Below are positions 1 through 8,514 of a stretch of 64,000 nucleotides of DNA, in pieces. This DNA is from Actinoplanes philippinensis (lineage in GTDB: Bacteria; Actinomycetota; Actinomycetes; Mycobacteriales; Micromonosporaceae). The notes under the pieces were generated by a model that saw only the letters and a list, made by a program, of their open reading frames with translations, was not told where the DNA came from and made no database searches. Both the position numbers and the translations under genes were made by a program. How positions within the stretch are numbered: position 1 is the first letter of the stretch; each line of letters starts with the position of its first letter. The DNA lies in assembly GCF_900113015.1 (NCBI RefSeq), contig NZ_FONV01000015.1, positions 1 through 64,000 on the forward strand, written 5' to 3'.

Positions 1-537
1 GTGTTCGCCGGCATCTACTTCTGGTTCCCGAAGATGTTCGGCCGGATGCTCGACGAGCGCCTCGCGAAGATCCACTTCTGGCTCACGATGATCGGCTTCC
101 ACGGCACGTTCCTGGTGCAGCATTGGCTCGGCACCAAGGGCATGCCCCGGCGGTACATCGACTACCTGCCCGAGGACGGGTTCACCTTCCTGAACACGTT
201 CTCCACGATCGGCTCCTTCATCCTGGGCCTGTCGACGCTGCCGTTCATCTACAACGTGTGGAAGTCGTACAAGGTCGGCAAGGTCGTCACCGCCGACGAC
301 CCGTGGGGCCACGGCAACTCGCTCGAGTGGGCGACCTCCAGCCCGCCGCCGCTGCGCAACTTCGACCGGATGCCGCGGATCCGCTCCGAGCGCCCCGCCT
401 TCGACGTCAAGTTCCCGGAGCTGGCGGCCGGTCACTCCCTCGCCGGCCCGCCCGAGGGCGGCGCCCGGCCGCTCACCGCGGAGTCGGACGGTGGCGCGAC
501 CTACCAGGAAGACGTGGCCAGCGACCGCGATCGTTGA
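1..537 (+). CDS. ctaD: Cytochrome c oxidase subunit I, C-terminal part
   Basis: This is the 3' end of the gene for the haem-copper oxidase catalytic subunit, which reduces oxygen to water in the plasma membrane. The window opens inside the gene, so the GTG at base 1 is only an internal codon. The 178 residues include a late membrane helix, the family-typical GMPRRY loop near residue 49, and a last helix (FLNTFSTIGSFILG). They end in the acidic, Pro-rich cytoplasmic tail common in actinobacterial CtaD (ADDPWGHGNSLEWATSSPPP). The haem and copper ligands lie upstream, outside the window. A strong terminator hairpin follows 19 bases after the stop. Confidence 0.95.
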   Translation: MFAGIYFWFPKMFGRMLDERLAKIHFWLTMIGFHGTFLVQHWLGTKGMPRRYIDYLPEDGFTFLNTFSTIGSFILGLSTLPFIYNVWKSYKVGKVVTADDPWGHGNSLEWATSSPPPLRNFDRMPRIRSERPAFDVKFPELAAGHSLAGPPEGGARPLTAESDGGATYQEDVASDRDR

Positions 538-555
538 TCACCCGTAGTCACCACG

Positions 556-588
556 AACGGCCCGCACTCCTCGCGAGTGCGGGCCGTT
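556..588 (+). terminator. Terminator hairpin after ctaD
   Basis: A perfect 14-bp stem (AACGGCCCGCACTC) with a 5-base loop is followed by TCGTTTCC. It sits just after the ctaD stop and has the form of an intrinsic terminator with a short U-rich tail. Confidence 0.85.
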
Positions 589-758
589 TCGTTTCCTCGT
601 CACCCGCGCGGTCCCGGCCGCCGCACCCAAGCGGTGATCCTGGCCGACGATGCGTCGCTCGTCACACCGGGCGCTTGAGGACCAGGGGCGGGGCCGGGAG
701 CGGTTGGCTTTGTGTCGTACCCCCACGGCAGGATGTGCGGTGGAGGTCAGGATCCACC

Positions 759-2093
759 ATGTCGCTCACGCCTTACCGCGAAACACTCGCCCTGCCGAAG
801 ATCACGTCGGTGCTGGTCGTCGCCACGCTCGCCCGCATCCCGATCGCGGCGGCCGCGGTGGTCCTCACCCTGCACGTCGTCGAGGGGCTCCACCTGACCT
901 ACGGTGCGGCCGGTCTGGTCGGCGCGGCGTCCACGATCGGCGGCTCGTTCGGCGCCCCGGTGATGGGCCGGCTCATCGACCGCTGGGGCCTGCGGCCGAT
1001 CCTCGTCCTCACCACGGTGGCCGAGGTCGTCTACTGGCTGGTGGCGCAGGCCTTGCCGTATTGGGCGTTGCTCCCGGTCGCCGCGGTCGGCGGTTTCCTG
1101 GCGCTGCCCGCGTTCTCCGTGGCCCGGCAGGCGATCGCCGCGCTCACCCCGGAGTCACATCGGCTGCCCGCGTTCGCGCTCGACTCGATGACCACCGAAT
1201 TGTCGTTCATGGCCGGTCCCGCGCTCGGCGTCCTGATCGTCACCACCGCCGGCTCCCGCTTCGCGATGATCATGCTGGCCGTCGGCATCCTGCTGGCCGG
1301 CGTCGGCCTGTGGCTGCTCGACCCGCCCGTCCGGGCCGCCCACGAGGCCCCCGTCTCGGGTGCGAGGGTGCCCCGGCGGAGCTGGCTCAAGCCCCGTTTC
1401 GTCGCCATCCTCGCCGTCACGATGGCGGCCACCCTGGTCCTGTCCGGCACCGACGTGGCGGTCGTCGCGGTCCTGCGCGAGACCGGCCATACCGAGTGGG
1501 CCGGCCTGGTCCTGTCGCTGTGGGCGCTGTTCTCCCTGGTCGGCGGCTTCCTCTACGGCATGGTCAAGCGCGGCGTGCCGATGCTGCTGCTCTTCGCCCC
1601 GATGGCGGTCCTCACCATCCCGGTCGGCCTGGGCGGCGACCACTGGGCGTTGCTGGCCCTCCTGCTGATCCCGGCGGGTTCGCTGTGCGCCCCCACCATC
1701 ACCGCCAGCTCCGACGCCATCAGCCGCCTGATCCCGGCCGGCGCCCGGGGCGAGGCCATGGGCCTGCACAATTCGGCCCTCACCGTCGGCGTCGCCTGCG
1801 GCGCCCCGCTGGCGGGTCTGGCGATCGACCATTGGGGCCCGGCGTGGGGGTTCGTGGCGGTGGGCGCGGTCGGCGTGCTGGTCGCCCTCCTGGTCCTCCC
1901 GACCGAGTTGCGCCACCGTCGTGATACGCCGACGCCACCCTCGGCAGACGAGACGGCGTCTTCCGCTGTCGCCTCGGCGGAGCCGTCTGGGGTTGTCCCT
2001 GTGGCGTCTTCCGCTTCCGCCCCGGCGCAGCCGGCTGTCGCAGTTTCTGCGGCACCCTTCGCGGCCGACGCGGCGCAGCCGTCTGGGGGTTGA
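759..2093 (+). CDS. MFS transporter with repeat-rich C-terminal tail (probably frameshifted)
   Basis: This is a 444-residue membrane transporter of the major facilitator superfamily, probably a drug or metabolite exporter. It has about 12 hydrophobic segments and the MFS motif A-like loop MGRLIDRWGLRP after the second helix. I chose the ATG at 759 because it starts the first amphipathic segment; longer upstream readings are not protein-like. From about residue 385 the protein is an Ala/Ser/Pro-rich tail built of repeats. The frame stops at TGA 2091 directly after a run of five G (2085-2089). Equivalent repeat copies carry four G, and with four G the same tail would run on to the TAG at 2347-2349. 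The transport domain is intact either way. The substrate cannot be read from sequence. Confidence 0.85.
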   Translation: MSLTPYRETLALPKITSVLVVATLARIPIAAAAVVLTLHVVEGLHLTYGAAGLVGAASTIGGSFGAPVMGRLIDRWGLRPILVLTTVAEVVYWLVAQALPYWALLPVAAVGGFLALPAFSVARQAIAALTPESHRLPAFALDSMTTELSFMAGPALGVLIVTTAGSRFAMIMLAVGILLAGVGLWLLDPPVRAAHEAPVSGARVPRRSWLKPRFVAILAVTMAATLVLSGTDVAVVAVLRETGHTEWAGLVLSLWALFSLVGGFLYGMVKRGVPMLLLFAPMAVLTIPVGLGGDHWALLALLLIPAGSLCAPTITASSDAISRLIPAGARGEAMGLHNSALTVGVACGAPLAGLAIDHWGPAWGFVAVGAVGVLVALLVLPTELRHRRDTPTPPSADETASSAVASAEPSGVVPVASSASAPAQPAVAVSAAPFAADAAQPSGG

Positions 2094-2349
2094 TTCTGGG
2101 GCGTCTTCCGCTGCGGCCTCGGCGGGGCCGGCTGTCGCTGTTTCTGTGGCACCCTTCGCGGCCGACGCGGCGCAGCCGTCTGTTGCGGGTTCTGCGGCGT
2201 CGTCTGCTGCGGGCGCAGCGCAGGCGTCTGGGGTTGATCCTGGGGCGTCTTCCGCTGCCGCCTCGGCGGAGCCGTCTGTTGCGGCTTCTGCGACGTCTTC
2301 CGCCGTCGAGGCGGCGGAGCCATCGGTCGCCGATCCCGCGCCGCGGTAG
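1940..2349 (+). repeat. Degenerate tandem repeats in the MFS tail, spanning a frameshift
   Basis: Repeats of about 96 nt encode Ala/Ser/Pro-rich units (for example APFAADAAQPS). A 35-nt block at 2051-2085 recurs exactly at 2148-2182. The spacing is 97 nt, that is 32 codons plus one base, which matches one extra G at 2085-2089. After 2094 the protein-like frame continues in frame 1 to 2349 with the same repeat composition. Confidence 0.85.
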
Positions 2350-3060
2350 GGTCCTGGTCGGGCGGGCTTCTCGGTCGCTGCTCTCGTCTCATGGGTCCTT
2401 TCGGTGGCCCGGCGGAGTCGGCTGCCGCGTTGTCGTGATGCTGCCTCTTGTCGAGAGGACGCCGTCGCCGAGCGGCAACCCTCGTCGGGACGGACCTGCC
2501 TGCTTGTGCCCGCCGACGTTCGCCCGGCATCGGAGTAGCGGATGCCATCACTGTGAGCTGACCTTGCATGGTTGATCGGCCGTGACCTCGCCTTGCGCGC
2601 CCGCTACCCCAGCAACTGCGGGAGGGAGCAGGGCCCACAACGCGAAGCAGGCTCTGCTCGACCATGCCCATCAGGGCGGTGAGCAACGAGCAAGATCGTC
2701 GAGAGCCTGGATGTTTGCGGCTGGCCACCGAGATGGCCGGCGATCGGGCAGAAAAGGGATGAATCGGGTTGGGATGCAGAGAAGCTAGGAGTTCGGGAGG
2801 GCACCTCCCCAGTCGCTTGAGTTTCGCCCTCATAGTTGGGGCTTCGTCCAGAGCCGGATTGTGCACTGTGTCCGGCCGGGGGCAGGACTTGCGGGGGACG
2901 ACCGCCGCAGGGCGGTGTGACAGGGGTATGGCGCTGGGAGGTGCTAGTGCCCTGGCCGTTGTCGGGAGCGCGTGACCCGGATCGGTGTCGAGCAGTGGCA
3001 CGACACATGCCGGCGTCGAGCGCCGGCACAACCCGGTGCGGGACGGCTGACGGCAGGGGG
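2350..3060. other. Gene-poor stretch with no recognisable gene
   Basis: About 710 bases lie here without a convincing gene. The open frames on either strand lack third-position GC bias, ribosome-binding sites and protein-like composition. Parts of 2600-2870 look less GC-rich than the neighbours, so a decayed insertion is possible, but I recognise no transposase or inverted ends. The only clear structure is the small hairpin at 3008-3028. Confidence 0.6.
3008..3028 (-). terminator. Short hairpin downstream of the 3061-4077 gene
   Basis: A perfect 8-bp stem (TGCCGGCG/CGCCGGCA) with a 5-base loop lies about 33 bases after the stop of the minus-strand gene. It has no U tract, so its role as a terminator is an inference. 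Confidence 0.45.
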
Positions 3061-4077
3061 TCAGGGTGCGGTGAGGCGCAGGAGCACCGGGCCCTCGCCG
3101 GGTCCGTACTTGGCTGTGTACAGCGCCGTGACGCGGTCCAGCGTTTCCGGGGTGGCGGCGGCCAGGATCCAGCGGGTGGCGCCGGGTCCCGGGGTGGTGA
3201 CCCGATGGTCGGGGTGGAAGGCGTGCGGCAGGGCGGTCGGGTTGACGTTGACCCACGGTTCACCGTCGTGGATGACGTAGCGGAGTTCGTACTCCGAGGT
3301 GTCGTCGTTGACCGTGAGCTGCAACCGCATCCGGTAGTGGGCGGCGATGCTCTGCAGGCCGACCCCGTTCCAGCGGTTCTCGAAGGCTTCGAGGGCCAGC
3401 TCGCCGAGGTCGCCGTGCACCCGGACCTCGCGCTGGGAGCTTTCGCTGACGCGTCTGTCGCGGAAGACGCCGTACGTCAGCCAGTCGTCGACGCGGTAGA
3501 AGGCGTGTGCCGGGCCGGTCGTGCTGATGCGGACCTGGAAGGCGGGGCGGTGCCGGGCGGGGAGTGCGGCGCTGAAGGCTTCGAGGCGTTCGATGTTCTG
3601 CCGGATCGCGGTGATGGCGTCGGTCGGCGCGACCTGGCGGGCCCGTTCGGCGGCGTCGGGGGACGACGGGTCGGTCAGCATGATACGGAAGCGGACACCA
3701 CGGTCGAGGGCGCCGCGGACCGCTTCGGCGAAGCGGGCCTCGTGTGGGCTCTCCAGCAGCCCGGTCCAGTGTTTCCACAGGTCGACGCGGTCCTTGGCGG
3801 TTTCGATGCGATCGAGGACGTCACGGTAGTCGAGCCGGTTGCGCCGTCGCACCGCGTTGCGGCTGAGGTAGAGGACCAGCGGCTGCAGGACGAGCACGGC
3901 GAGGGTGAGGTCGATCAGGTTGGCGCCGATGCTGATGCGCAGTTCGTCGGCGAAGCCGGGGGTGTGCCGCGCGGGATGGAGCAGCGCGAACGCGGTCACG
4001 AGCAGGAGCGCGCCGATCGCCGCGTACAGATAGGACAGCCGGTATCTGCTGTCGGACAAGCGGCCCCGTCGCGCCAT
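3061..4077 (-). CDS. Two-helix membrane protein with a PLD-like/DUF5919-type cytoplasmic domain
   Basis: This 338-residue protein has two N-terminal membrane helices (about residues 14-34 and 50-70), then a soluble domain. The middle of that domain (RFRIMLTDPSS, later VRISTTGPAHAFYRVDDW) resembles the phospholipase D-like fold seen in DUF5919 effector or regulator domains. In that family the strand after an Arg-rich helix is followed by a YR.DD turn. I see no complete HxK motif, so nuclease or lipase activity is doubtful and a sensing role is more likely. It stands alone, 56 bases from the divergently read side of the next minus-strand gene. The family assignment is a structural guess from motif spacing. 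Confidence 0.7.
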   Translation of the reverse strand: MARRGRLSDSRYRLSYLYAAIGALLLVTAFALLHPARHTPGFADELRISIGANLIDLTLAVLVLQPLVLYLSRNAVRRRNRLDYRDVLDRIETAKDRVDLWKHWTGLLESPHEARFAEAVRGALDRGVRFRIMLTDPSSPDAAERARQVAPTDAITAIRQNIERLEAFSAALPARHRPAFQVRISTTGPAHAFYRVDDWLTYGVFRDRRVSESSQREVRVHGDLGELALEAFENRWNGVGLQSIAAHYRMRLQLTVNDDTSEYELRYVIHDGEPWVNVNPTALPHAFHPDHRVTTPGPGATRWILAAATPETLDRVTALYTAKYGPGEGPVLLRLTAP

Positions 4078-4133
4078 CGGGTCATGATATCGACGTCAAC
4101 TGATTAAAAAGAAGCTGATGCAGGGGTACGCCC

Positions 4134-4724
4134 TCAGCCCGCCCGAGCCGACAGCGGCGCGTCCGGGGAGCCGCTGAGGCACCAGTCCCGGATCGAGGGC
4201 CAGGGGCCGTACCCCGCGTCGATGTCGAGGTGGGCGGCGCCGTGCAGGACCGTGACCGGGATGCCGAGGGGGACGCCGTAGTCGGCTGCCGCGCCGGCGG
4301 GACAGTACGGGTCGTTGTCGGAGCACACCAGGCGCGTGTGCCGGCCCGCCGCGCCGAGTTGCCCGGTGGTGGCGGGCGGCGGGAGGAAGCCGGCGATCTC
4401 CGGGATCGCCACGGTGACGTCCGGCCCGGGCGGGGCGACGAGCAGCACCCGGTCGACCGGCTGGGTGACCTGGCCGGTGGCGGCCGCGTTCAGCCAGAGC
4501 AGGCAGCCGAGGCTGTGACAGACGACGGTCCGCTCACCGGCGGGCATCGACGCCAGGTGGGCATGGAGGGCGGCGAGCCAGTCGGCGAGGACCGGCTTGT
4601 CCGGCTCGGGGAGCTGCGGGTAGACGACGTGCCGGCCGGCCGCGGTGAGCTCCCCGGCGAGCCAGTGGTGCCAGTGGCCGGGCGGCCGGCGATTTTGCCA
4701 GCCGTGCAGCAGCAGGAAGCTCAT
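4134..4724 (-). CDS. RBBP9/YdeN-type alpha/beta hydrolase
   Basis: This is a 196-residue serine hydrolase of the small RBBP9/YdeN group. The oxyanion region LLLHGWQ lies at residues 4-10, the nucleophile is Ser71 in CHSLGC, and the likely acid and base are the Asp in CSDNDPYC and the His in HGAAHLD. The length matches the family (about 190). The ATG overlaps the stop of the acetyltransferase gene by 4 bases (ATGA), so it is the last gene of the pncB-pncA-GNAT-hydrolase operon. The substrate is unknown; esterase activity is the usual assumption. Confidence 0.88.
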   Translation of the reverse strand: MSFLLLHGWQNRRPPGHWHHWLAGELTAAGRHVVYPQLPEPDKPVLADWLAALHAHLASMPAGERTVVCHSLGCLLWLNAAATGQVTQPVDRVLLVAPPGPDVTVAIPEIAGFLPPPATTGQLGAAGRHTRLVCSDNDPYCPAGAAADYGVPLGIPVTVLHGAAHLDIDAGYGPWPSIRDWCLSGSPDAPLSARAG

Positions 4725-5221
4725 GGGCTGTCGAACTCGTGATACATCACGTGGAGGCCGACCCGGCCGTGGACCGGGTGCCGGAACGACCGCGGAACCG
4801 TGCCGATCACCTGGAAGCCCTCGCGACGGTACAGCTCGACGGCTCTCGTGTTGCTCTCGACGACCGCGTTGAACTGCATGCCGGCGAAGCCGTTGCGGCG
4901 GGCCCAGCCGACGGCGAACCGGCACAGGGCCGTGCCCACCCCACGCCCCCGTGCGCCGGCCGCCACCATGAAACTGGCGGTGGAGACGTGCGAGCCGGGG
5001 CCGGGCCGGTTGGCGCCCATCTTGGCGGTGCCGACCACCCGGCCGTCCACCACGGCGACGACGGTCAGGCCGGGTGGCTGCTCGACCCACATGGCGCGGG
5101 CCACGGCCTCGGGCATCGCCGGATCGTAGGGGAACGTCTCCTCGGCCTGGATCACGTCCTGCACGATGGCCCACACCGCCGCCCAGTCGGACTCCGTGAA
5201 CGGGCGGACCTCAGGCGTCAA
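4721..5221 (-). CDS. GNAT family N-acetyltransferase
   Basis: This is an acetyl-CoA-dependent acyltransferase of about 166 residues. The acetyl-CoA loop is present as RGRGVGTAL (motif A, R/QxxGxG), followed by the typical AVELYRREGF helix near the C-terminus. I chose the TTG at 5221 because a GGGAG sits 8 bases upstream and it limits overlap with pncA to 11 bases. An ATG at 5257 is open in the same frame but would overlap pncA by 47 bases and lacks homology-like sequence. The gene is third in the salvage operon. The substrate is unknown; bialaphos-resistance-type relatives acetylate small amines. Confidence 0.87.
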   Translation of the reverse strand: MTPEVRPFTESDWAAVWAIVQDVIQAEETFPYDPAMPEAVARAMWVEQPPGLTVVAVVDGRVVGTAKMGANRPGPGSHVSTASFMVAAGARGRGVGTALCRFAVGWARRNGFAGMQFNAVVESNTRAVELYRREGFQVIGTVPRSFRHPVHGRVGLHVMYHEFDSP

Positions 5222-5789
5222 CGACGGGGCTCCCGGTCGTCTCGATCGAGGCGGCACGGAACTGCTCGACGGCCGCGTCGGTGGTGGCGCGGGCCACCCC
5301 GGCGGTCAGTTCCAGCAGCACGGTGGTGGTGAATCCCTCTTTCGCGGCATCGAGCGCGGTCGCTCGTACACAATGGTCTGTCGCGATGCCGACCACCTCG
5401 ACCTCGGTGACTCCCTTGCCCCGCAGCCACCCGGCGAGGGTCTCGCCCTCCTCCGTCGCGCCCTCGAAGCCGGAGTAGGCAGCCTGGTGCGCGCCCTTGT
5501 GGAAGATCGCCTCGATCCGCCCGGTGGCCAGCTCGGGGTGGAAGTCGGAGCCGGCGGAACCGGCGACGCAGTGGGCCGGCCAGGTGTCGACGAAGTCGGG
5601 GTGGTCGCTGAAGTGCGTGCCCGGGTCGACGTGGTAGTCCTTGGTGGCGACGACGTGATCCCACCGGTCGCCGGCCTTGTCGAGGACCAGCGAGATGCCC
5701 TTGGCGACGGCCGCGCCCCCGGTGACCGGCAGCGAGCCGCCCTCACAGAAGTCGTTCTGCACGTCCACGATGATCAGTGCGCGTGACAT
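5211..5789 (-). CDS. pncA: Nicotinamidase
   Basis: This enzyme hydrolyses nicotinamide to nicotinate and ammonia in the cytoplasm, the first step of the Preiss-Handler NAD salvage route. The 192 residues carry the full isochorismatase-fold catalytic triad: Asp9 (IIVDVQND), Lys98 (FHKG) and Cys140 (TDHC). The metal ligands Asp51, His53, His59 and His73 lie in the DYHVDPGTHF...H spacing known from mycobacterial PncA. The gene lies 9 bases after pncB, so both enzymes of the pathway are made from one transcript. PncA is also the activator of pyrazinamide in mycobacteria. Confidence 0.96.
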   Translation of the reverse strand: MSRALIIVDVQNDFCEGGSLPVTGGAAVAKGISLVLDKAGDRWDHVVATKDYHVDPGTHFSDHPDFVDTWPAHCVAGSAGSDFHPELATGRIEAIFHKGAHQAAYSGFEGATEEGETLAGWLRGKGVTEVEVVGIATDHCVRATALDAAKEGFTTTVLLELTAGVARATTDAAVEQFRAASIETTGSPVVDA

Positions 5790-5798
5790 GGTGGCCCC

Positions 5799-7091
5799 CT
5801 AGGCGGTGGGAACGATGACGACCGGAATGGCGGGGTCGCCCGCGGAGAGCTTGAGGCCCTCCCACGGGATGGAGATCAGATTCTGCCGGAGGTGCTCCCG
5901 CGACTCGGCCAGGCTCGGTGTGTCGAGCACCTCGCCGCCGGCGACGTAGGTGCGCTGCAGCAGCCGGTCGTTGGTCTGGTGGTCGGGCACGCCCTGCGAG
6001 TAGATGATCTCCTCGGTGGCGGTGCCGGTGGGTTTGTGCCGGCGGATCGCGGTCTTGCGGCCGCCGACCGTCGCCTTGTTCTCCGAGCGCTTGACCACCG
6101 GGCGGCCGTCGACCTCGACGAGCTTGTAGACCAGGCTGGCGGTGGGCGCCCCGGAGCCGGTGACCACGGCGGTGCCGGCGCCGTAGATGTCGACCGGCTC
6201 GGCGGCGAGGGTGGCGATCGAATACTCGTCCATGTCGCCGGAGACGATGATCTTCGTCTCGGTCGCGCCGAGCGAGTCGAGCAGCTCACGAGACTGCTGG
6301 GCGAGGACGGACAGGTCACCGGAGTCGATCCGGACGGCGCGCAGGTCCGGCCCGGCCACCGCGATCGCGTTGCGGATGCCCTGGCTGATGTCGTACGTGT
6401 CGACGAGCAGCGTGGTGTTCTTGCCGAGCGCCGCCACCTGGGACGCGAACGCGGCCGGCTCGTCGTCGTGCAGGAGCGTGAACGCATGTGCCGAGGTGCC
6501 CGTGGTCGGGATGCCGTAGGCGCGGCCGGCCGCCAGGTTGGACGTGGAGGCGAACCCGGCCAGGTAGGCGGCCCGGGCGGCGGCGACCGCGGCGTGCTCG
6601 TGGGTGCGCCGGGAGCCCATCTCGATGATCGGGCGCCCGCGGGCCGCGGTGACCATGCGGGCCGCGGCGGCCGCGATCGCGCAGTCGTGGTTGAGCACCG
6701 ACAGGATCAGGGTCTCCAGCACCACGCACTCGGCGAACTTGCCGGTGACGGTCAGGATGGGGGAGCCCGGGAAGAACAGCTCGCCCTCGCCGTACCCCTC
6801 GATCTCGCCGCTGAAGCGATAGCCGGAGAGCCATGTGGCGGCCGCGTCGTCGACGATCCCGGCCGACCGCAGGAACTCGATCTCGCCCGGCTCGAACCGG
6901 AAGTCACGGATCAGCTCGATCAGCCGCCCGGTGCCGGCCACCACGCCGTAGCGCCGCCCGGTCGGCAGCCGCCGGGCGAAGACCTCGAAGACACAGTGCC
7001 GGTCGGCGGTGCCGTCGCGCAGCGCGGCGCTGACCATCGTCAGCTCGTACTGGTCGGTCATCAGGGCCGGCGCGATCGTCTCCACGGTCAT
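5799..7091 (-). CDS. pncB: Nicotinate phosphoribosyltransferase
   Basis: This enzyme joins nicotinate and PRPP, with ATP hydrolysis, to nicotinate mononucleotide. The 430-residue protein has the family signatures: the DQYELTM start, SRRTHEH, the catalytic-His region TGTSAHAF, the RIDSGDL phosphate-binding strand and the GAGTAVVTG loop. The length fits the actinobacterial PncB. It is the first gene of a minus-strand operon with pncA, a GNAT and a hydrolase. It faces away from clpS, the same arrangement as pncB1 (Rv1330c) and clpS in Mycobacterium. Confidence 0.96.
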   Translation of the reverse strand: MTVETIAPALMTDQYELTMVSAALRDGTADRHCVFEVFARRLPTGRRYGVVAGTGRLIELIRDFRFEPGEIEFLRSAGIVDDAAATWLSGYRFSGEIEGYGEGELFFPGSPILTVTGKFAECVVLETLILSVLNHDCAIAAAAARMVTAARGRPIIEMGSRRTHEHAAVAAARAAYLAGFASTSNLAAGRAYGIPTTGTSAHAFTLLHDDEPAAFASQVAALGKNTTLLVDTYDISQGIRNAIAVAGPDLRAVRIDSGDLSVLAQQSRELLDSLGATETKIIVSGDMDEYSIATLAAEPVDIYGAGTAVVTGSGAPTASLVYKLVEVDGRPVVKRSENKATVGGRKTAIRRHKPTGTATEEIIYSQGVPDHQTNDRLLQRTYVAGGEVLDTPSLAESREHLRQNLISIPWEGLKLSAGDPAIPVVIVPTA

Positions 7092-7182
7092 ACCCTACGA
7101 CGAGCCCGGCGATGGGGCGCGACGCGGCCGCTGACCTGGGGTTGGATGCCTGGTTCACCGGTTCGCCGGATCCGGTGGCACC

Positions 7183-7482
7183 ATGGGGGGCATGGCGTTG
7201 CCTCAGGTTGCTCCCGTGGAGACGCCGGAGATCGAGGAAGTACCGGCCGAGGACCGGCCGTGGGTGACCATCGTCTGGGACGACCCGGTCAACCTCATGT
7301 CGTATGTGACCTGGGTCTTCCAGAAGCTCTTCGGCTACAGCAAGGAAAAGGCCGAGAGGCTGATGATGGACGTGCACACGAAAGGGAAGGCGGTGGTCTC
7401 CATCGGCGCGCGGGAGCGCATGGAGATGGACGCCAACCAACTGCACGGATACGGTCTCTGGGCCACGGTCGACCGCGGTTGA
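7183..7482 (+). CDS. clpS: ATP-dependent Clp protease adaptor ClpS
   Basis: ClpS delivers N-degron substrates (Leu, Phe, Tyr or Trp at the N-terminus) to the ClpA/ClpC-ClpP protease. The 99-residue protein has the core WVTIVWDDPVNLMSYV and the LMMDVHTKGKAVV helix that line the hydrophobic N-degron pocket and ClpA-binding face. ATGs at 7183 and 7192 are both possible; GGTGG lies well spaced before the first. DUF2017 and mec follow on the same strand, as in mycobacteria. Confidence 0.95.
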   Translation: MGGMALPQVAPVETPEIEEVPAEDRPWVTIVWDDPVNLMSYVTWVFQKLFGYSKEKAERLMMDVHTKGKAVVSIGARERMEMDANQLHGYGLWATVDRG

Positions 7483-7531
7483 CCGTCGGCCGGCCGGATG
7501 AATTTATCGGCGATCGGGTGGGGTAAAGCAC

Positions 7532-8032
7532 ATGTTCCGACGCAGCGGTAGCCACTGTGTTGCCACGTTCGCGCACGACGAGGTGCGGGTCTTGCGCAAG
7601 GTGGCCGCTGAGGTGGTCGGCCTGCTGACCGACGGGATGGACCACACCGATCCGGTGGTCTCCCGCCTCTTCCCGGACATCTACCCGGATCGTCCGGAGG
7701 ACTCGCAGGAGTTCCGGCTCTACACCGAGGGCGATCTGAAAACCAGCAAGATCGACCAGGCGGGCGCGATCCTCGCCGCCCTTCCGGACGAGGGCGAGGG
7801 GGAGGTACGGCTGGACGGCGAGGCCGCCGAGGCCTGGCTCCGTGCGATAAACGACGCGCGCCTCGCCATGGGCACCCGGCTGGAGATCCATGCCGACACC
7901 GATCTGGGTGACGAGCTGGACCAGGCGGTGCTCGAGGACCCGGGGTCGAGCCGCGTTTTCCAGCTGTCGGTGTATGCGTATCTCGGCTACCTACAGGAGT
8001 CGCTGCTGAACGCGCTACCCGACATTCAATGA
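7532..8032 (+). CDS. DUF2017 family protein
   Basis: This 166-residue soluble protein matches the DUF2017 family, a conserved actinobacterial partner gene of clpS (the Rv1332 position). It is mostly helical and acidic, with features such as VRVLRKVAAEVVGLL near the N-terminus and LGDELDQAVLEDPGSS near the end. It has no visible catalytic motif, membrane segment or signal peptide. Constant linkage to clpS suggests a role in Clp proteolysis, but that is inference. Confidence 0.88.
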   Translation: MFRRSGSHCVATFAHDEVRVLRKVAAEVVGLLTDGMDHTDPVVSRLFPDIYPDRPEDSQEFRLYTEGDLKTSKIDQAGAILAALPDEGEGEVRLDGEAAEAWLRAINDARLAMGTRLEIHADTDLGDELDQAVLEDPGSSRVFQLSVYAYLGYLQESLLNALPDIQ

Positions 8033-8047
8033 TTGCGGGTGTGTGCA

Positions 8048-8068
8048 CCGCCACCGGTCAGGTGGCGG
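8048..8068 (+). other. Hairpin between DUF2017 gene and mec
   Basis: A perfect 8-bp stem (CCGCCACC/GGTGGCGG) with a 5-base loop lies 15 bases after the DUF2017 stop and 23 bases before the chosen mec start. It could slow transcription or protect an mRNA end. It also argues against the in-frame ATG at 8029 being the mec start. Confidence 0.5.
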
Positions 8069-8091
8069 ATTGCTTCGGTAATGTGAACGCC

Positions 8092-8514
8092 GTGCTGACC
8101 ATCGACCGAGCGATCGTTGACGCGATCGTCGCCCACGCCCGCCGGGACCACCCGGACGAGGCCTGTGGCGTCGTCGCGGGCCCGATCGACAGTGACGTGC
8201 CGGCCCGGCACATCCCGATGGACAATGCCGCCCGTTCGATGACGTTCTACGAGTTCGACTCGATGGAGCATCTGCGGGTCTGGCGCGAGATGGACGATCG
8301 CGACGAGGAGCCGGTGGTCATCTACCACTCGCACACCGCGACCGAGGCGTATCCGTCACGGACCGACATCTCGTTCGCCGGCGAGCCCAACGCGCACTAC
8401 CTCCTGGTCTCGACCCGCGAGCCGGACTCGGAGGAGATTCGGTCGTTCCGTATCGTGGACGGTGTGGTGACCGAAGAAGAGGTCAACATCGTGGATGCGA
8501 CGGTGAAGGCGTGA
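8092..8514 (+). CDS. mec: JAMM/MPN+ metalloprotease acting on CysO-cysteine
   Basis: In Mycobacterium, Mec+ releases free cysteine from the CysO-cysteine adduct made by CysM. The JAMM zinc site is complete: Glu23 (DEACG), His79 and His81 (HSH), Ser89 and Asp92 (SRTD), in the HxHx7Sx2D spacing. With the GTG at 8092 the protein is 140 residues, the family size. An ATG at 8029 overlaps the DUF2017 stop as ATGA and would add 21 residues not typical of the family. The gene precedes cysO and cysM in the same direction. Its stop overlaps a possible GTG start of a small leader ORF. Confidence 0.93.
   Translation: MLTIDRAIVDAIVAHARRDHPDEACGVVAGPIDSDVPARHIPMDNAARSMTFYEFDSMEHLRVWREMDDRDEEPVVIYHSHTATEAYPSRTDISFAGEPNAHYLLVSTREPDSEEIRSFRIVDGVVTEEEVNIVDATVKA

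Noticed and set aside
2580..2790. Remnant of a transposase gene
   Set aside because: The stretch looks lower in GC, but no frame shows transposase motifs and no inverted ends or target duplications are visible.
1553..3256. Minus-strand open frame of 567 codons across the MFS tail and the gene-poor stretch
   Set aside because: Its sequence is Pro/Arg/Gln repeats that mirror the plus-strand repeats, with no ribosome-binding site or domain. GC-rich DNA often leaves the opposite strand open.
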